Notes under the pieces: generated by a model
Told to the model about the DNA's origin: nothing
The model's database searches: none
The model's input: only the letters and a program-made list of their open reading frames with translations
Assembly (NCBI GenBank): GCA_963712825.1
Contig: CAVQJP010000024.1
Span: 124,001-188,000, forward strand
Origin: AP-15 sp963712825
Lineage (GTDB): Bacteria > Pseudomonadota > Alphaproteobacteria > ATCC43930 > CGMCC-115725
Length of the DNA stretch: 64,000 nt
Direction of reading: 5' to 3'
Translations under genes and position numbers: made by a program
Part shown: one piece after another, positions 27,182 to 35,289 of the stretch
Numbering within the stretch: the stretch's first letter is position 1
How the letters are laid out: each line of letters begins with the position of its first letter

Positions 27182-27209
27182 CTTATACACTAGGTGTCGT
27201 AAAAGTCAA
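27182..27209 (-). promoter_or_regulatory. Sigma-70-type promoter of the toxin-like operon
   Basis: Read on the minus strand: TTGACT (27209-27204), 16-base spacer, TATAAG (27187-27182). The predicted transcription start falls near 27176, which makes the ATG at 27146 the more natural translation start (about 30-base leader). It is unusually consensus-like for this GC-rich sequence. Confidence 0.65.
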
Positions 27210-27306
27210 GAACATACCATGAATTTGGCAATGCATCCGCGGTTTCCCTATCTCCTCGTATCGGCGGCGCGTTGATATCGGCGACCGCCTTCCCCATCCT
27301 TGGCGC

Positions 27307-28728
27307 ATGACCGTCACCGTTCGCTTTGCGCCGTCGCCGACCGGGTTTCTGCACATCGGCGGGGCGCGCACCGCCTTGTTCAACTGGCTCTTCGCCCGCC
27401 ATCACCAATTGCACGGAGAGGGCGGCAGCTTCCGGCTGCGCATCGAGGACACCGACCGGGTGCGCTCGACCCCGGAGGCGACGGCGGCGATCATCGACGG
27501 TCTCCAATGGTTGGGTCTCGACTGGGACGGTGACATCGTCCACCAATTCGCCCGCGCCGAACGCCATGCCGAGATAGCACGGCAGTTACTCGCCGCCGGC
27601 CGCGCCTATTACTGCTTTTGCACGCCCGCTGAACTCGAGGCGATGCGCGAGAAGGCGCGCGCCGAAAAGCGCTCGGTGCGCTATGACGGCACCTGGCGCG
27701 ACCGCGACCCGGCCACCGCACCATCCGGCGTCGCTCCGGCGATCCGCCTCCGGGCGCCGCAAACTGGCGCCACGACGATCCGCGACCATGTCCAGGGCGA
27801 GGTCACGGTCGCCAATGCCGAACTCGACGATCTGATCATCCTGCGGGGCGACGGCACGCCGACCTACAATTTGTCGGTCGTTGTCGACGACCACGACATG
27901 GGGATCACGCACGTGATCCGCGGTGACGACCATCTGAACAACGCCTTTCGCCAGACCCAGATTTACCGCGCGCTCGACTGGCCGGTCCCCGAATTCGCCC
28001 ATGTGCCGCTGATCCACGGTGCCGACGGCGCCAAATTGTCAAAGCGTCACGGCGCCCTCGCGGTCGATGCCTATCGCGAGATGGGCTACCTGCCCGAGGC
28101 GTTGCGCAATTACCTGTTGCGGCTCGGCTGGAGCCATGGCGACGACGAGATCATCGCGACCAAAGAGGCGGTCCGATGGTTCGAGCTCGACGCCGTCGGC
28201 CGCGCCCCGGCGCGCTTCGACTTCGCCAAGCTCGACAATTTGAACGGCCACTACATCCGGGCGACGGACGACGACCGCCTCGCCGGGCTGGCCGCCGGGC
28301 AGCTGGAAAAGACCTTGGGTCGTCCGCTCGGCGAGGCTCATCGCGAGCGGTTGCGCCGTGCGATGCCCGAGCTGAAATTGCGCCCGAAGACCATCGTCGA
28401 GCTTGCCGGAAATGCGCGGTTTCTGGTCGCCGAGCGCCCGATTGCCCTTGACGCAAAGGCGGTCAAATTGCTGACCCCGGACGCGCGCCGGCTGCTCTCC
28501 GCGCTCGGCCCGATGCTGGAGCGCAGTGCTTGGCAGACCCCGGCGCTGGAAGAGCAGGTGCGCGCCTTCGCCAGCGAAAACGGGGTTCAGCTCGGCGCCG
28601 TGGCGCAGCCTTTGCGGGCCGCGCTAACCGGTTCGGCGGCGTCGCCCGGCATATTTTTCGTCATGGAAGTGCTGGGCCGCGACGAGACTTTGGGGCGGAT
28701 CGCCGATGCCGCGGTCGGCCGCGGCTGA
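27307..28728 (+). CDS. gltX: Glutamate--tRNA ligase
   Basis: The 473-residue class I synthetase has the HIGH-type motif in PSPTGFLHIGGARTALFN and the KMSKS-type motif KLSKRHG, plus GDGTPTYNLSVVVDDHDMGI, conserved in GluRS. Length is normal for the bacterial enzyme. It is followed by gltA, as in many alphaproteobacteria. A second, truncated relative (gluQ) is at 62164-63033. Confidence 0.97.
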   Translation: MTVTVRFAPSPTGFLHIGGARTALFNWLFARHHQLHGEGGSFRLRIEDTDRVRSTPEATAAIIDGLQWLGLDWDGDIVHQFARAERHAEIARQLLAAGRAYYCFCTPAELEAMREKARAEKRSVRYDGTWRDRDPATAPSGVAPAIRLRAPQTGATTIRDHVQGEVTVANAELDDLIILRGDGTPTYNLSVVVDDHDMGITHVIRGDDHLNNAFRQTQIYRALDWPVPEFAHVPLIHGADGAKLSKRHGALAVDAYREMGYLPEALRNYLLRLGWSHGDDEIIATKEAVRWFELDAVGRAPARFDFAKLDNLNGHYIRATDDDRLAGLAAGQLEKTLGRPLGEAHRERLRRAMPELKLRPKTIVELAGNARFLVAERPIALDAKAVKLLTPDARRLLSALGPMLERSAWQTPALEEQVRAFASENGVQLGAVAQPLRAALTGSAASPGIFFVMEVLGRDETLGRIADAAVGRG

Positions 28729-28852
28729 CGGCCCCGGCGCAAGACCCTCATCATTTCGCAACTGCGAACGGTTTGCCAAGTCCGGCCGCCGGGTCTATTT
28801 TCGCGGCGGAATACGGGCATGCCCCGCGGGCGTGGCAAAACGAGGTGCAGCG

Positions 28853-30166
28853 ATGGACGGGAACAACCAGTCGACCGGAACCATGACCCTTACGGACAAC
28901 GAAACCGGCAAGTCGGTCGAGCTGCCCGTCCTGCATGGGACGATCGGCCCGCGGGTCGTCGACATCCGCAAGCTCTACGCCGAAAGCGGCTGCTTTACCT
29001 ACGATCCGGGCTTTATGGCGACCGCCGCCTGCCGGTCGAGCATCACCTATATCGACGGCGACGAAGGCATCTTGATGTATCGCGGCTACCCGATCCAGGA
29101 GCTGGCGGGAAAGAGCGACTTTCTCGAAGTCGCCTATCTGCTGTTGAACGGCGAGCTTCCGACCCTCAAGGAAAAGGAGCAATTCGTCCACGACATCACC
29201 CACCACACGATGGTGCACGAGCAGCTCAGCAGCTTTTTCCGCGGGTTCCGCCGCGATGCGCATCCGATGGCGGTCATGTGCGGTGTGGTTGGGGCGTTGT
29301 CGGCCTTTTACCACGATTCGACCGACATCCATGACCCCTATCAAAGGATGGTCGCGTCCTATCGCCTGATCGCCAAGATGCCGACGATCGCGGCCATGGC
29401 CTACAAGTATTCGAATGGTCAGCCCTTTATCTACCCGCAGAATTCGCTCGGATACGCCGAGAATTTTCTGCATATGACGTTCGCGGTGCCGTGCGAGGAG
29501 TACAAGGTCAATCCGGTTGTGGCGCGGGCGATGGATCGCATCTTCATCCTGCACGCCGATCACGAGCAGAACGCGTCGACCGCGACGGTGCGCAATGCCG
29601 GGTCGAGCGGCGCGAACCCGTTTGCGTGCATCGCCGCCGGCATCGCCTCCCTGTGGGGGCCGGCGCATGGCGGCGCCAACGAGGCGGTGCTGAAAATGCT
29701 GGGCCGGATCGGCGACAAGTCGAAAATTCCGGAATTTATCAGCCATGTAAAGAACAAGAACGAGCACGAAATTCAATTCGGCTTTGGCCATCGCGTCTAC
29801 AAGAACTACGACCCCCGCGCCCGCGTGCTGCGCGATAGCTGTCATGAGGTGCTTGACGAGCTCGGCTTCAAAGACGACCCGCTGCTCGATTTGGCGATGG
29901 AGCTCGAAAAAATCTCGCTGAACGACGACTACTTCATCAGCCGCAAGCTGTACCCGAACGTCGATTTCTATTCGGGGATCATCCTGCGGGCCATGGGCTT
30001 CCCGACTTCGATGTTCACCGTGTTGTTCGCGATCGCGCGCACGGTCGGCTGGGTCGCGCAATGGACCGAGATGATCGAGGACACCGACGCCAAGCTGATG
30101 CGCCCGCGCCAGCTGTTCATGGGTCCCGACGAGCGCCACTACGTGCCGATCGCCGAGCGCGGCTGA
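28853..30166 (+). CDS. gltA: Citrate synthase (type II)
   Basis: The 437-residue enzyme shows the catalytic histidines in FILHADHEQNAST and FGFGHRVYKNYDPR and the catalytic Asp in NVDFYSGI. The N-terminal beta domain (ELPVLHGTIGPRVVDIR) marks the hexameric, NADH-sensitive type II form. It condenses acetyl-CoA and oxaloacetate. The start MDGNNQST was chosen because upstream in-frame sequence is unlike the family. Confidence 0.97.
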   Translation: MDGNNQSTGTMTLTDNETGKSVELPVLHGTIGPRVVDIRKLYAESGCFTYDPGFMATAACRSSITYIDGDEGILMYRGYPIQELAGKSDFLEVAYLLLNGELPTLKEKEQFVHDITHHTMVHEQLSSFFRGFRRDAHPMAVMCGVVGALSAFYHDSTDIHDPYQRMVASYRLIAKMPTIAAMAYKYSNGQPFIYPQNSLGYAENFLHMTFAVPCEEYKVNPVVARAMDRIFILHADHEQNASTATVRNAGSSGANPFACIAAGIASLWGPAHGGANEAVLKMLGRIGDKSKIPEFISHVKNKNEHEIQFGFGHRVYKNYDPRARVLRDSCHEVLDELGFKDDPLLDLAMELEKISLNDDYFISRKLYPNVDFYSGIILRAMGFPTSMFTVLFAIARTVGWVAQWTEMIEDTDAKLMRPRQLFMGPDERHYVPIAERG

Positions 30167-30189
30167 CCCTGAACTGTGAGCGCTTCTGG

Positions 30190-30271
30190 CCGTCGTTCCC
30201 GCGAACGCGGGAACCCAGGGATTCAGGGCTCCGTCGCTCGCCCTGGACCCCCGTTTGCGCGAGGGTGACGG
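30190..30271. repeat. Intergenic inverted repeat, gtcattcccg/cgggaa family
   Basis: It starts cgtcgttcccgcgaacgcgg and ends ccccgtttgcgcgagggtga, with the internal block ctccgtcgctcgccctgg shared with 8027-8125. It lies between gltA and the dioxygenase gene. Confidence 0.7.
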
Positions 30272-30320
30272 ATAAAGTCCTGTGGCAAACGCCAAGACGG
30301 CATCGACAGCGGAGGGAGGA

Positions 30321-31373
30321 ATGGCCGAAATCCTGGGGTTGGGGTGCACGCACCGACCGCTGATGCTGCGCCGGGACGAGGACTGGACGTTTATGATGCG
30401 GACAGCGCTCGACGATCCCGACATGCCCGCGGCGCAAAAGGATCCGGCGAGCTGGCCGACGCCATTGCGCGCGGAGCTCGGCAACGACTGGGGCACGGCG
30501 GCGGCGGGCCGGGCGCGCGAGGTCTATCGCCGCCATTTCGCCGAGGCGCGGGCGGCGCTCGACGATTTCAAGCCGGACGTGGTGATCATGTTCGGCGACG
30601 ACCAATATGAAAATTTCAAGGAGGACGTCGTCCCGCCCTTCGCGGTGCTTGCCTATGAGGACCGCGACATCCACCCGTGGGCGCACCGCCGCTCGCCCGA
30701 CAATCCCTGGGGCGAGCCGGCCGACAAGAGCTTCCGCCTGAAGGGCCACCGCGAGGCCGGCAAATATCTCGCGACCGGGCTGATCGAGAGCGGCATGGAC
30801 ATCGCCTATGCCTACAAGCCGCTGCATCATTCGCTCGGCCACGCCTTTGAGAACACGGTCCTGCTGCTCGACGACGACCGGCGCGGCTTTGACTACCCGC
30901 TGTTGCCGATTTCGGTGAATTGCTACGGCCGCCGGGTCAACGCCGCGCGCGGGTTGCGCCTGCCGTTGGCGATGCGCGGCGACATCCGCAACCTCGACCC
31001 GCCTTCGCCCAACCCGGCGCGCTGCATGCAGGTCGGCGCCGCCGCGGCACGGGTTATGGCGCAAAGCCCGTGGCGCACCGCGATCGTCGCGTCGTCGAGT
31101 TGGTCGCATTCGTTCCTGACCGAAAAGAACTGGCAATTGTGGCCCGACGTCCCCGCCGACCGCCGGCTCTACGAGGCCCTGGAGCAAGGCGACTACGCGG
31201 CCTGGCGCGGCTACACAACCGACCAGATCGAGGACAGCGGCCAGCACGAGGTGCTGAACTGGTTCTGCCTCTTGGGTGCGATGGAAGAGCTCGGCCGCAA
31301 GCCCGACCGCTCGACCTTTATCGAGACCTGGGCCTTTGTATCCCCGGTGGTCTTCGCCTATTATCACCCGTAG
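30321..31373 (+). CDS. Class III extradiol dioxygenase-type (LigB-like) protein
   Basis: The 350-residue product begins MAEILGLGCTHRPLM; His in CTH is a candidate iron ligand. It goes on with VVIMFGDDQYENFKED, LHHSLGHAFENTVLL and IVASSSWSHSFL, which match the LigB-type catalytic subunit of protocatechuate 4,5-dioxygenase-like enzymes. Such enzymes open catecholic rings meta to the hydroxyls using Fe(II). The start follows a strong GGAGGGAGGA site. Neighbouring genes are also catabolic in flavour, but no single pathway is evident. Confidence 0.85.
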   Translation: MAEILGLGCTHRPLMLRRDEDWTFMMRTALDDPDMPAAQKDPASWPTPLRAELGNDWGTAAAGRAREVYRRHFAEARAALDDFKPDVVIMFGDDQYENFKEDVVPPFAVLAYEDRDIHPWAHRRSPDNPWGEPADKSFRLKGHREAGKYLATGLIESGMDIAYAYKPLHHSLGHAFENTVLLLDDDRRGFDYPLLPISVNCYGRRVNAARGLRLPLAMRGDIRNLDPPSPNPARCMQVGAAAARVMAQSPWRTAIVASSSWSHSFLTEKNWQLWPDVPADRRLYEALEQGDYAAWRGYTTDQIEDSGQHEVLNWFCLLGAMEELGRKPDRSTFIETWAFVSPVVFAYYHP

Positions 31374-31530
31374 TTACTGCCGCGTACTGTCGCTCATGAG
31401 AGTAGGGCTCCTCGGGACCCGGCCGGAGCCCATTTATCCGTCAAATCTGCCCGCGATTGACGGGCGCTAATCAAAGCCACGGCAACAAAAGTAGTAACTG
31501 TACTGCCAGTGCCTGAAGGATGCCGACGTT

Positions 31531-31827
31531 ATGTCCGATCACGCGCGTTATCATTTTAGTGTCACCGTGCATACCGATGATCTTCCAGTTGTCGGCTGTC
31601 TTCGGGCTTTGGCCGACTTTAGCCAACGGATAGGAAATAAGCGTATTTCATGGGGCGGAACAAAAGACGATGACTGGCGACGCGATGGCAATCGTGTCAC
31701 ATTCCGCTTCTCTACCAATCAATATCGCGAAGGCTTTCTGTCGGAGGTGCAGCGCCTGCTCCCGACCGAGCTTTGGCGCGCCGCGACTATCCGCGACGAT
31801 GATCCAGCTACCCCGCAAGCTCGCTAG
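31531..31827 (+). CDS. Small hypothetical protein
   Basis: The 98-residue hydrophilic product begins MSDHARYHFSVTVHTDD and contains ISWGGTKDDDWRRDGN. No family recognised. Its TAG stop codon is part of the ctag border of the MITE-like element that follows, so the original gene may have been longer. Base composition is slightly less GC-rich than the neighbours. Confidence 0.55.
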   Translation: MSDHARYHFSVTVHTDDLPVVGCLRALADFSQRIGNKRISWGGTKDDDWRRDGNRVTFRFSTNQYREGFLSEVQRLLPTELWRAATIRDDDPATPQAR

Positions 31828-31998
31828 TGCTCAGACGCATTCGAATGATTCAGACCCGTGGCCCTTGTTTTGCCTTCCCGGCGGAGGCCGGGACCCATTT
31901 CCGCCATGGGCGCCGGCCTTCGCCGGTGTGGTCGGATTCTGGTGTGGCACTGGTCTGCTGTCACCAAGTGAATCTTTAGAATGCGTCGGTGCACTAGG
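31824..31998. mobile_element. MITE-like non-autonomous element
   Basis: The ends are imperfect inverted repeats: ctagtgctcagacgcattcg at the left and, read backwards from the right, ctagtgcaccgacgcattct; similarity continues into gattca. Length is about 175 bases. Internally it holds a cccggcggaggccggg hairpin of the kind found in other intergenic repeats. No coding capacity. The right end is abutted by the IS5-type insertion. Confidence 0.5.
31868..31930. repeat. Internal hairpin repeat within the MITE-like element
   Basis: The segment ccttcccggcggaggccggg followed by ccggccttcgccgg resembles the cgggaa-type intergenic repeats elsewhere in the window. Confidence 0.45.
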
Positions 31999-32006
31999 GC
32001 GTGTCG

Positions 32007-32510
32007 TCAATTGAGCCAAATAATAGCGGCGGCGAGGTGGATGGCGGCGAGGAAATTTCGGGCGGTTTTGTCATAGCACGTGGCGATGGCTCGGAACTGC
32101 TTGAGTTTGCAGAAGAAGTTTTCGACCAGATGGCGTGCTTTATAGAACTCCGGATCGAAATCGGGCATGGTTCGGCGGTGGTCTCGGGGCGGGATGACCG
32201 CCGATTTGCCGGCGCGCGCCAGCGGTTCGCGAACACGGGCGTCGGCATCGAAGGCTTTGTCGGCGATCAGCCGATCAGCCGCCATCTGCGGCAGCAGCGC
32301 GTCGGCGCCCACCAGATCGTGGGCCTGTCCGGCGGTCAGCACAAAGCCGAGCGGGTTGCCGAGCGCATCGACCAGAGCATGGATTTTGCTGCTCAACCCG
32401 CCGCGGCTAAGCCCGATCGCCTGGTCCTGATCTTTTTTTGGGAGCGCCGGCGCTGTGCTGATGCGCCCGCACGATGGTGCTGTCGAGCATCGCGTATTCG
32501 TTGTCGGCAT
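32007..32510 (-). CDS. IS5-family transposase, C-terminal frame (ORFB)
   Basis: The frame encodes the C-terminal DDE part: QAIGLSRGGLSSKIHALVDA, then the second catalytic Asp in LIADKAFDAD and the Glu in VENFFCKLKQF. Its real product is expected as a fusion with the upstream frame through a shift at the run of seven A residues (minus strand, 32439-32433). Frame B lies +1 relative to frame A, so either programmed frameshifting or one extra A explains the split. Confidence 0.85.
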   Translation of the reverse strand: MPTTNTRCSTAPSCGRISTAPALPKKDQDQAIGLSRGGLSSKIHALVDALGNPLGFVLTAGQAHDLVGADALLPQMAADRLIADKAFDADARVREPLARAGKSAVIPPRDHRRTMPDFDPEFYKARHLVENFFCKLKQFRAIATCYDKTARNFLAAIHLAAAIIWLN

Positions 32511-32763
32511 CGGCGGCGAGATGTTCGAAGATTTGTTGCCACACCCCGCTTTTCGCCCAGCGGCTAAACCGGCGATGGGTATTCTTCCAATCGCCGAATC
32601 GTTCCGGCAGATCGCGCCACGGGATACCGGCGCGGTAGCGATAGAGGACGGCTTCGACGAACCGGCGATTGTCTTGGGCGGTCACGCCGACATGGCCGAT
32701 CCGCCCCGGCAGCAAGTCCTTGATCCGCTCCCACTGGTCGTCGCGCAGTCCATATCGGGTCAT
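32407..32763 (-). CDS. IS5-family transposase, N-terminal frame (ORFA)
   Basis: The 118-residue product starts MTRYGLRDDQWERIKDLLPG, typical of this IS group, and carries AGIPWRDLPERFGDW and the first catalytic Asp in AMLDSTIVRAHQHSAG. It ends shortly after the A7 tract. On its own it lacks the rest of the DDE triad. Confidence 0.87.
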   Translation of the reverse strand: MTRYGLRDDQWERIKDLLPGRIGHVGVTAQDNRRFVEAVLYRYRAGIPWRDLPERFGDWKNTHRRFSRWAKSGVWQQIFEHLAADADNEYAMLDSTIVRAHQHSAGAPKKRSGPGDRA

Positions 32764-32947
32764 CGGTCAGCCTGTCGCCAAAGCCGACCTTTGATTGATC
32801 ACACAATTTCCAGCCGAGGTAGACTCGTTTTGCGATCTATACCTGACCGTCGACTCGTTCTACGTGCAAGTCTCCAAGTAATTGACGACACGCCCTAGTA
32901 CCGCCGGTAACGGTAGAGTACGAGCGTTTACTGCCAACACCGCGAAG

Positions 32948-33658
32948 TTATCCCGTTGGCGCCTCCGCCAGCAGGCGGCCGTAGCCCGGCACCGTGCCGC
33001 CGGTCTTCAGCATCGTCAGCATCGCCCAGAACGAGGCTTGGTTGGTCGTCACCACCGGCTTGTTGAACTCGCGCTCCCATTCGGCGATCGACGCCATTGT
33101 CGGAAAATTGCCGCCGGGAACGACCAGCACCTCGATCTCGGGACGGTCGATGCGGCGGAAGGCGTCGCGCGCGTTCTCCGGGCCGAGGGCGCCGATCGCA
33201 TAGGAATCGGTGGCGCCAAAGCCTTCCAACGCCACGGTTTCGAGCCCGTGATTGCGGGCGAAAAGGTCCGCCGCGCGCCGGTTGACCTGCTCCGAATAGG
33301 GTGACACGAGCCCGATCCGCCGGGCTCCCAGAGCCCGAACCGCGCGGCCGATCGCCTGCGCCGAGGTGACCGCCGGGGCGCCCGCGCCGGCGGTCATCCG
33401 CCGGGTCACGGTTTCGTCGTAATCATCGACAAACAGGCTCGCCGAGGTCTGCGCCAGGATCACCAGCTCGACCTTGGCGGTGCCGAGCAGCCGCGACTGG
33501 TAATCGAGGTCGTCGTCGCGCGGCGACGAGAAGGTCGCGCCCGGCCGGCTCGTCATCAGCCGCCCGACATGGGCCTGGTAGCTCGGCGGCAACAGCCGGC
33601 ATTCCATTTCCACGGTCGTGTTGGTCGAAGGGATGAGGACACCGAAATGACGGATCAT
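32948..33658 (-). CDS. Asp/Glu racemase-superfamily protein (maleate isomerase/arylmalonate decarboxylase-like)
   Basis: The 236-residue product begins MIRHFGVLIPSTNTTVEME, the usual opening of maleate isomerase and arylmalonate decarboxylase relatives, and ends with NKPVVTTNQASFWAML. Both active-site cysteine positions appear changed: the first region reads VILAQTSASLF and the second VVPGGNFPTM, and the only Cys is near residue 20. So the usual cysteine chemistry is unlikely; it may bind a dicarboxylate or use another mechanism. It is divergent from the HD-domain gene by about 115 bases. Confidence 0.8.
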   Translation of the reverse strand: MIRHFGVLIPSTNTTVEMECRLLPPSYQAHVGRLMTSRPGATFSSPRDDDLDYQSRLLGTAKVELVILAQTSASLFVDDYDETVTRRMTAGAGAPAVTSAQAIGRAVRALGARRIGLVSPYSEQVNRRAADLFARNHGLETVALEGFGATDSYAIGALGPENARDAFRRIDRPEIEVLVVPGGNFPTMASIAEWEREFNKPVVTTNQASFWAMLTMLKTGGTVPGYGRLLAEAPTG

Positions 33659-33772
33659 GAGCGGACCTTCTTCAAATGCGGTCAGCAATTCTAGTGGCTG
33701 CGCCCTGATGCTGTCGACCGTTGAGCGGCGGTCTGCTAAGGTGAGCCAAGCCGACCATCGGAAAGGGCGAAC

Positions 33773-34534
33773 ATGAACGATGCGATGACACTGGCCGAGC
33801 GCGCGGACGCGCTCGAGCACAAGATGATGCGCGAGCTCGACCAGGCGATCTATGTCAAGTCGCGCCTGTTCAACCTCGCCGACGGCGACATGAGCGTGCC
33901 CAACGGCGCGGCGCTCCTCGCCCAGCACCCCGGCGGCAAGTTCGTCATGGGCGACGACCCGCGGCTGCCGAAGATGCCCGAGCGGCCGACCCTGGTCGAC
34001 TTTTTCAAATACCGCTTCGGCCCGGCGAACCATTTGCTGCAGAGCGCCCGCCACGCGGTCAACGCCGGCATGGACGAAAAGATCGTGCTCGCCTGCCTGT
34101 TGCACGATATCGGCGTGATCGGCTTTATCCGCTGCGATCACGGTTATTGGGGGGCGCAATTGGTCGAGCCCTATGTCGAGGAGGAAACCGCCTGGGCGAT
34201 CCGCGCGCACCAGGCGTTGCGCTTCTATCCCGACGAGTCGGTCGGCTATTCCTACCCCGAATCCTATGTCAAGAATTTCGGCGCCGACTACAAGCCCGAC
34301 GCCTATATCGAGGACGAGTACAACCGCGCCCGCAATCACAAATGGTACATGACGGCGCGGATGATCACGGTCCACGACATCTATTCGTTCGACCCGGACG
34401 TAGTTGTCGATCTTGAAGATTTCACCGACGTGATCGGTCGCAACTTCAAGCAGCCCAAGGAAGGGCTCGGCTTTGACAACAGCCCGGTCGCCCATATGTG
34501 GCGCACCCTGATCCGCCCGACCAAGTTTTTGTAG
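33773..34534 (+). CDS. HD-domain-containing protein
   Basis: The 253-residue product has a His in SARHAVNAGM followed by LACLLHDIGVIG, the HD metal pair, then RAHQALRFYPDESVGY and MITVHDIYSF with further candidate ligands. The HD superfamily comprises metal-dependent phosphohydrolases and some oxygenases; the substrate is unknown. An AAAGGGCGA site precedes the ATG. It converges on the VOC dioxygenase gene, with a palindromic repeat between. Confidence 0.78.
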   Translation: MNDAMTLAERADALEHKMMRELDQAIYVKSRLFNLADGDMSVPNGAALLAQHPGGKFVMGDDPRLPKMPERPTLVDFFKYRFGPANHLLQSARHAVNAGMDEKIVLACLLHDIGVIGFIRCDHGYWGAQLVEPYVEEETAWAIRAHQALRFYPDESVGYSYPESYVKNFGADYKPDAYIEDEYNRARNHKWYMTARMITVHDIYSFDPDVVVDLEDFTDVIGRNFKQPKEGLGFDNSPVAHMWRTLIRPTKFL

Positions 34535-34556
34535 GCGGGGGCTTAGCTTAAGGCGC

Positions 34557-34611
34557 CCCTCACCCGAGCCCTCTCCCCGCGCGCGGGGAGAGGGAGGGAG
34601 GGCGACGGGGG
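34557..34611. repeat. Palindromic intergenic repeat, copy 3 (short form)
   Basis: This contains cccctcacccgagccctctc followed by cccgcgcgcggggagaggg, the same architecture as the elements at 801-893 and 5570-5660 but without the internal spacer. It again lies between convergent genes. Confidence 0.75.
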
Positions 34612-34622
34612 TCTCGAAGAGA

Positions 34623-35165
34623 TCAGGCGCGGCTGAGGCGGCTCTCGACCTCGGCCTGCCAGTCGTCGAGCGGCATAAAGCCCGCGGTCTCGCGGCAGTG
34701 TTGCTCGGTCGCGGCCATGATCGCGTCGTTCGGCTGCGACAGGTCGATCGGCACGCCATGCGGCTGCGGCACGTACCAGGGCGTGTCCATGTAGATCTCG
34801 ATCTGGTTGCCCTCGGGATCGGGGAAATAGCAGCTGAGCGCGTTGCCGTGGCTGGTCTGCCGGATGCTCTCGATGCCGGCCTCGCGGGCGCGGCCGTAGA
34901 GCGTCTTCAACGCGTCGAGGTCGGGCACCTTGAACGACAACTGGTTGACCGTGCTGACCCCCTCGGGGGCGCGCCCCGAGACGATCACGAATTGATGATG
35001 GTGGCCCGGCGACCCGGTCATAAAGGCGAGCTCCCCGCCGCGGCTGCTGATGCCCCGGTCGGAGCACACGAGCCCGACCACGTCGGTGTAGAAATCGACC
35101 ATCTTCGAGACGTCGCGGGCATAAACGCCGCAATGCGACAATTGCGGATGAAAATTCGACGACAT
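34623..35165 (-). CDS. VOC-family (catechol 2,3-dioxygenase-like) protein
   Basis: The 180-residue single-module VOC protein has candidate metal ligands in LSHCGVYARD (His), PGHHHQFVIV (His) and NQIEIYMDTPW (Glu), the 2-His-1-carboxylate set of type I extradiol dioxygenases. The start MSSNFHPQ follows an AGGAGGTCCAC ribosome site. It may cleave a catechol or act as a glyoxalase-like enzyme; nothing fixes the substrate. Confidence 0.85.
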   Translation of the reverse strand: MSSNFHPQLSHCGVYARDVSKMVDFYTDVVGLVCSDRGISSRGGELAFMTGSPGHHHQFVIVSGRAPEGVSTVNQLSFKVPDLDALKTLYGRAREAGIESIRQTSHGNALSCYFPDPEGNQIEIYMDTPWYVPQPHGVPIDLSQPNDAIMAATEQHCRETAGFMPLDDWQAEVESRLSRA

Positions 35166-35289
35166 GTGGACCTCCTCCTGGGTCTGTGCCGGTGGCATGC
35201 GATCAGGCGCGATATCGGGCCTGCGGGATCATCGATCAAATCGATAAATCATATACCGCGCATCAACCTCGTCGATGCCGGCGCCAGCG

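Larger units (their letters stand above)
31997..32895 (-). mobile_element. IS5-family insertion sequence (IS427-like), about 0.9 kb
   Basis: Perfect 16-base terminal inverted repeats gggcgtgtcgtcaatt / aattgacgacacgccc bound the element, and both ends are flanked by TA (within CTAG), consistent with a short target duplication. Inside are two overlapping transposase frames on the minus strand. It is inserted at the right border of the MITE-like element. Confidence 0.9.

Noticed and set aside
28751..30496. Minus-strand open frame of about 580 codons opposite gltA
   Set aside because: gltA on the other strand has all catalytic residues; the antisense frame has no family features.
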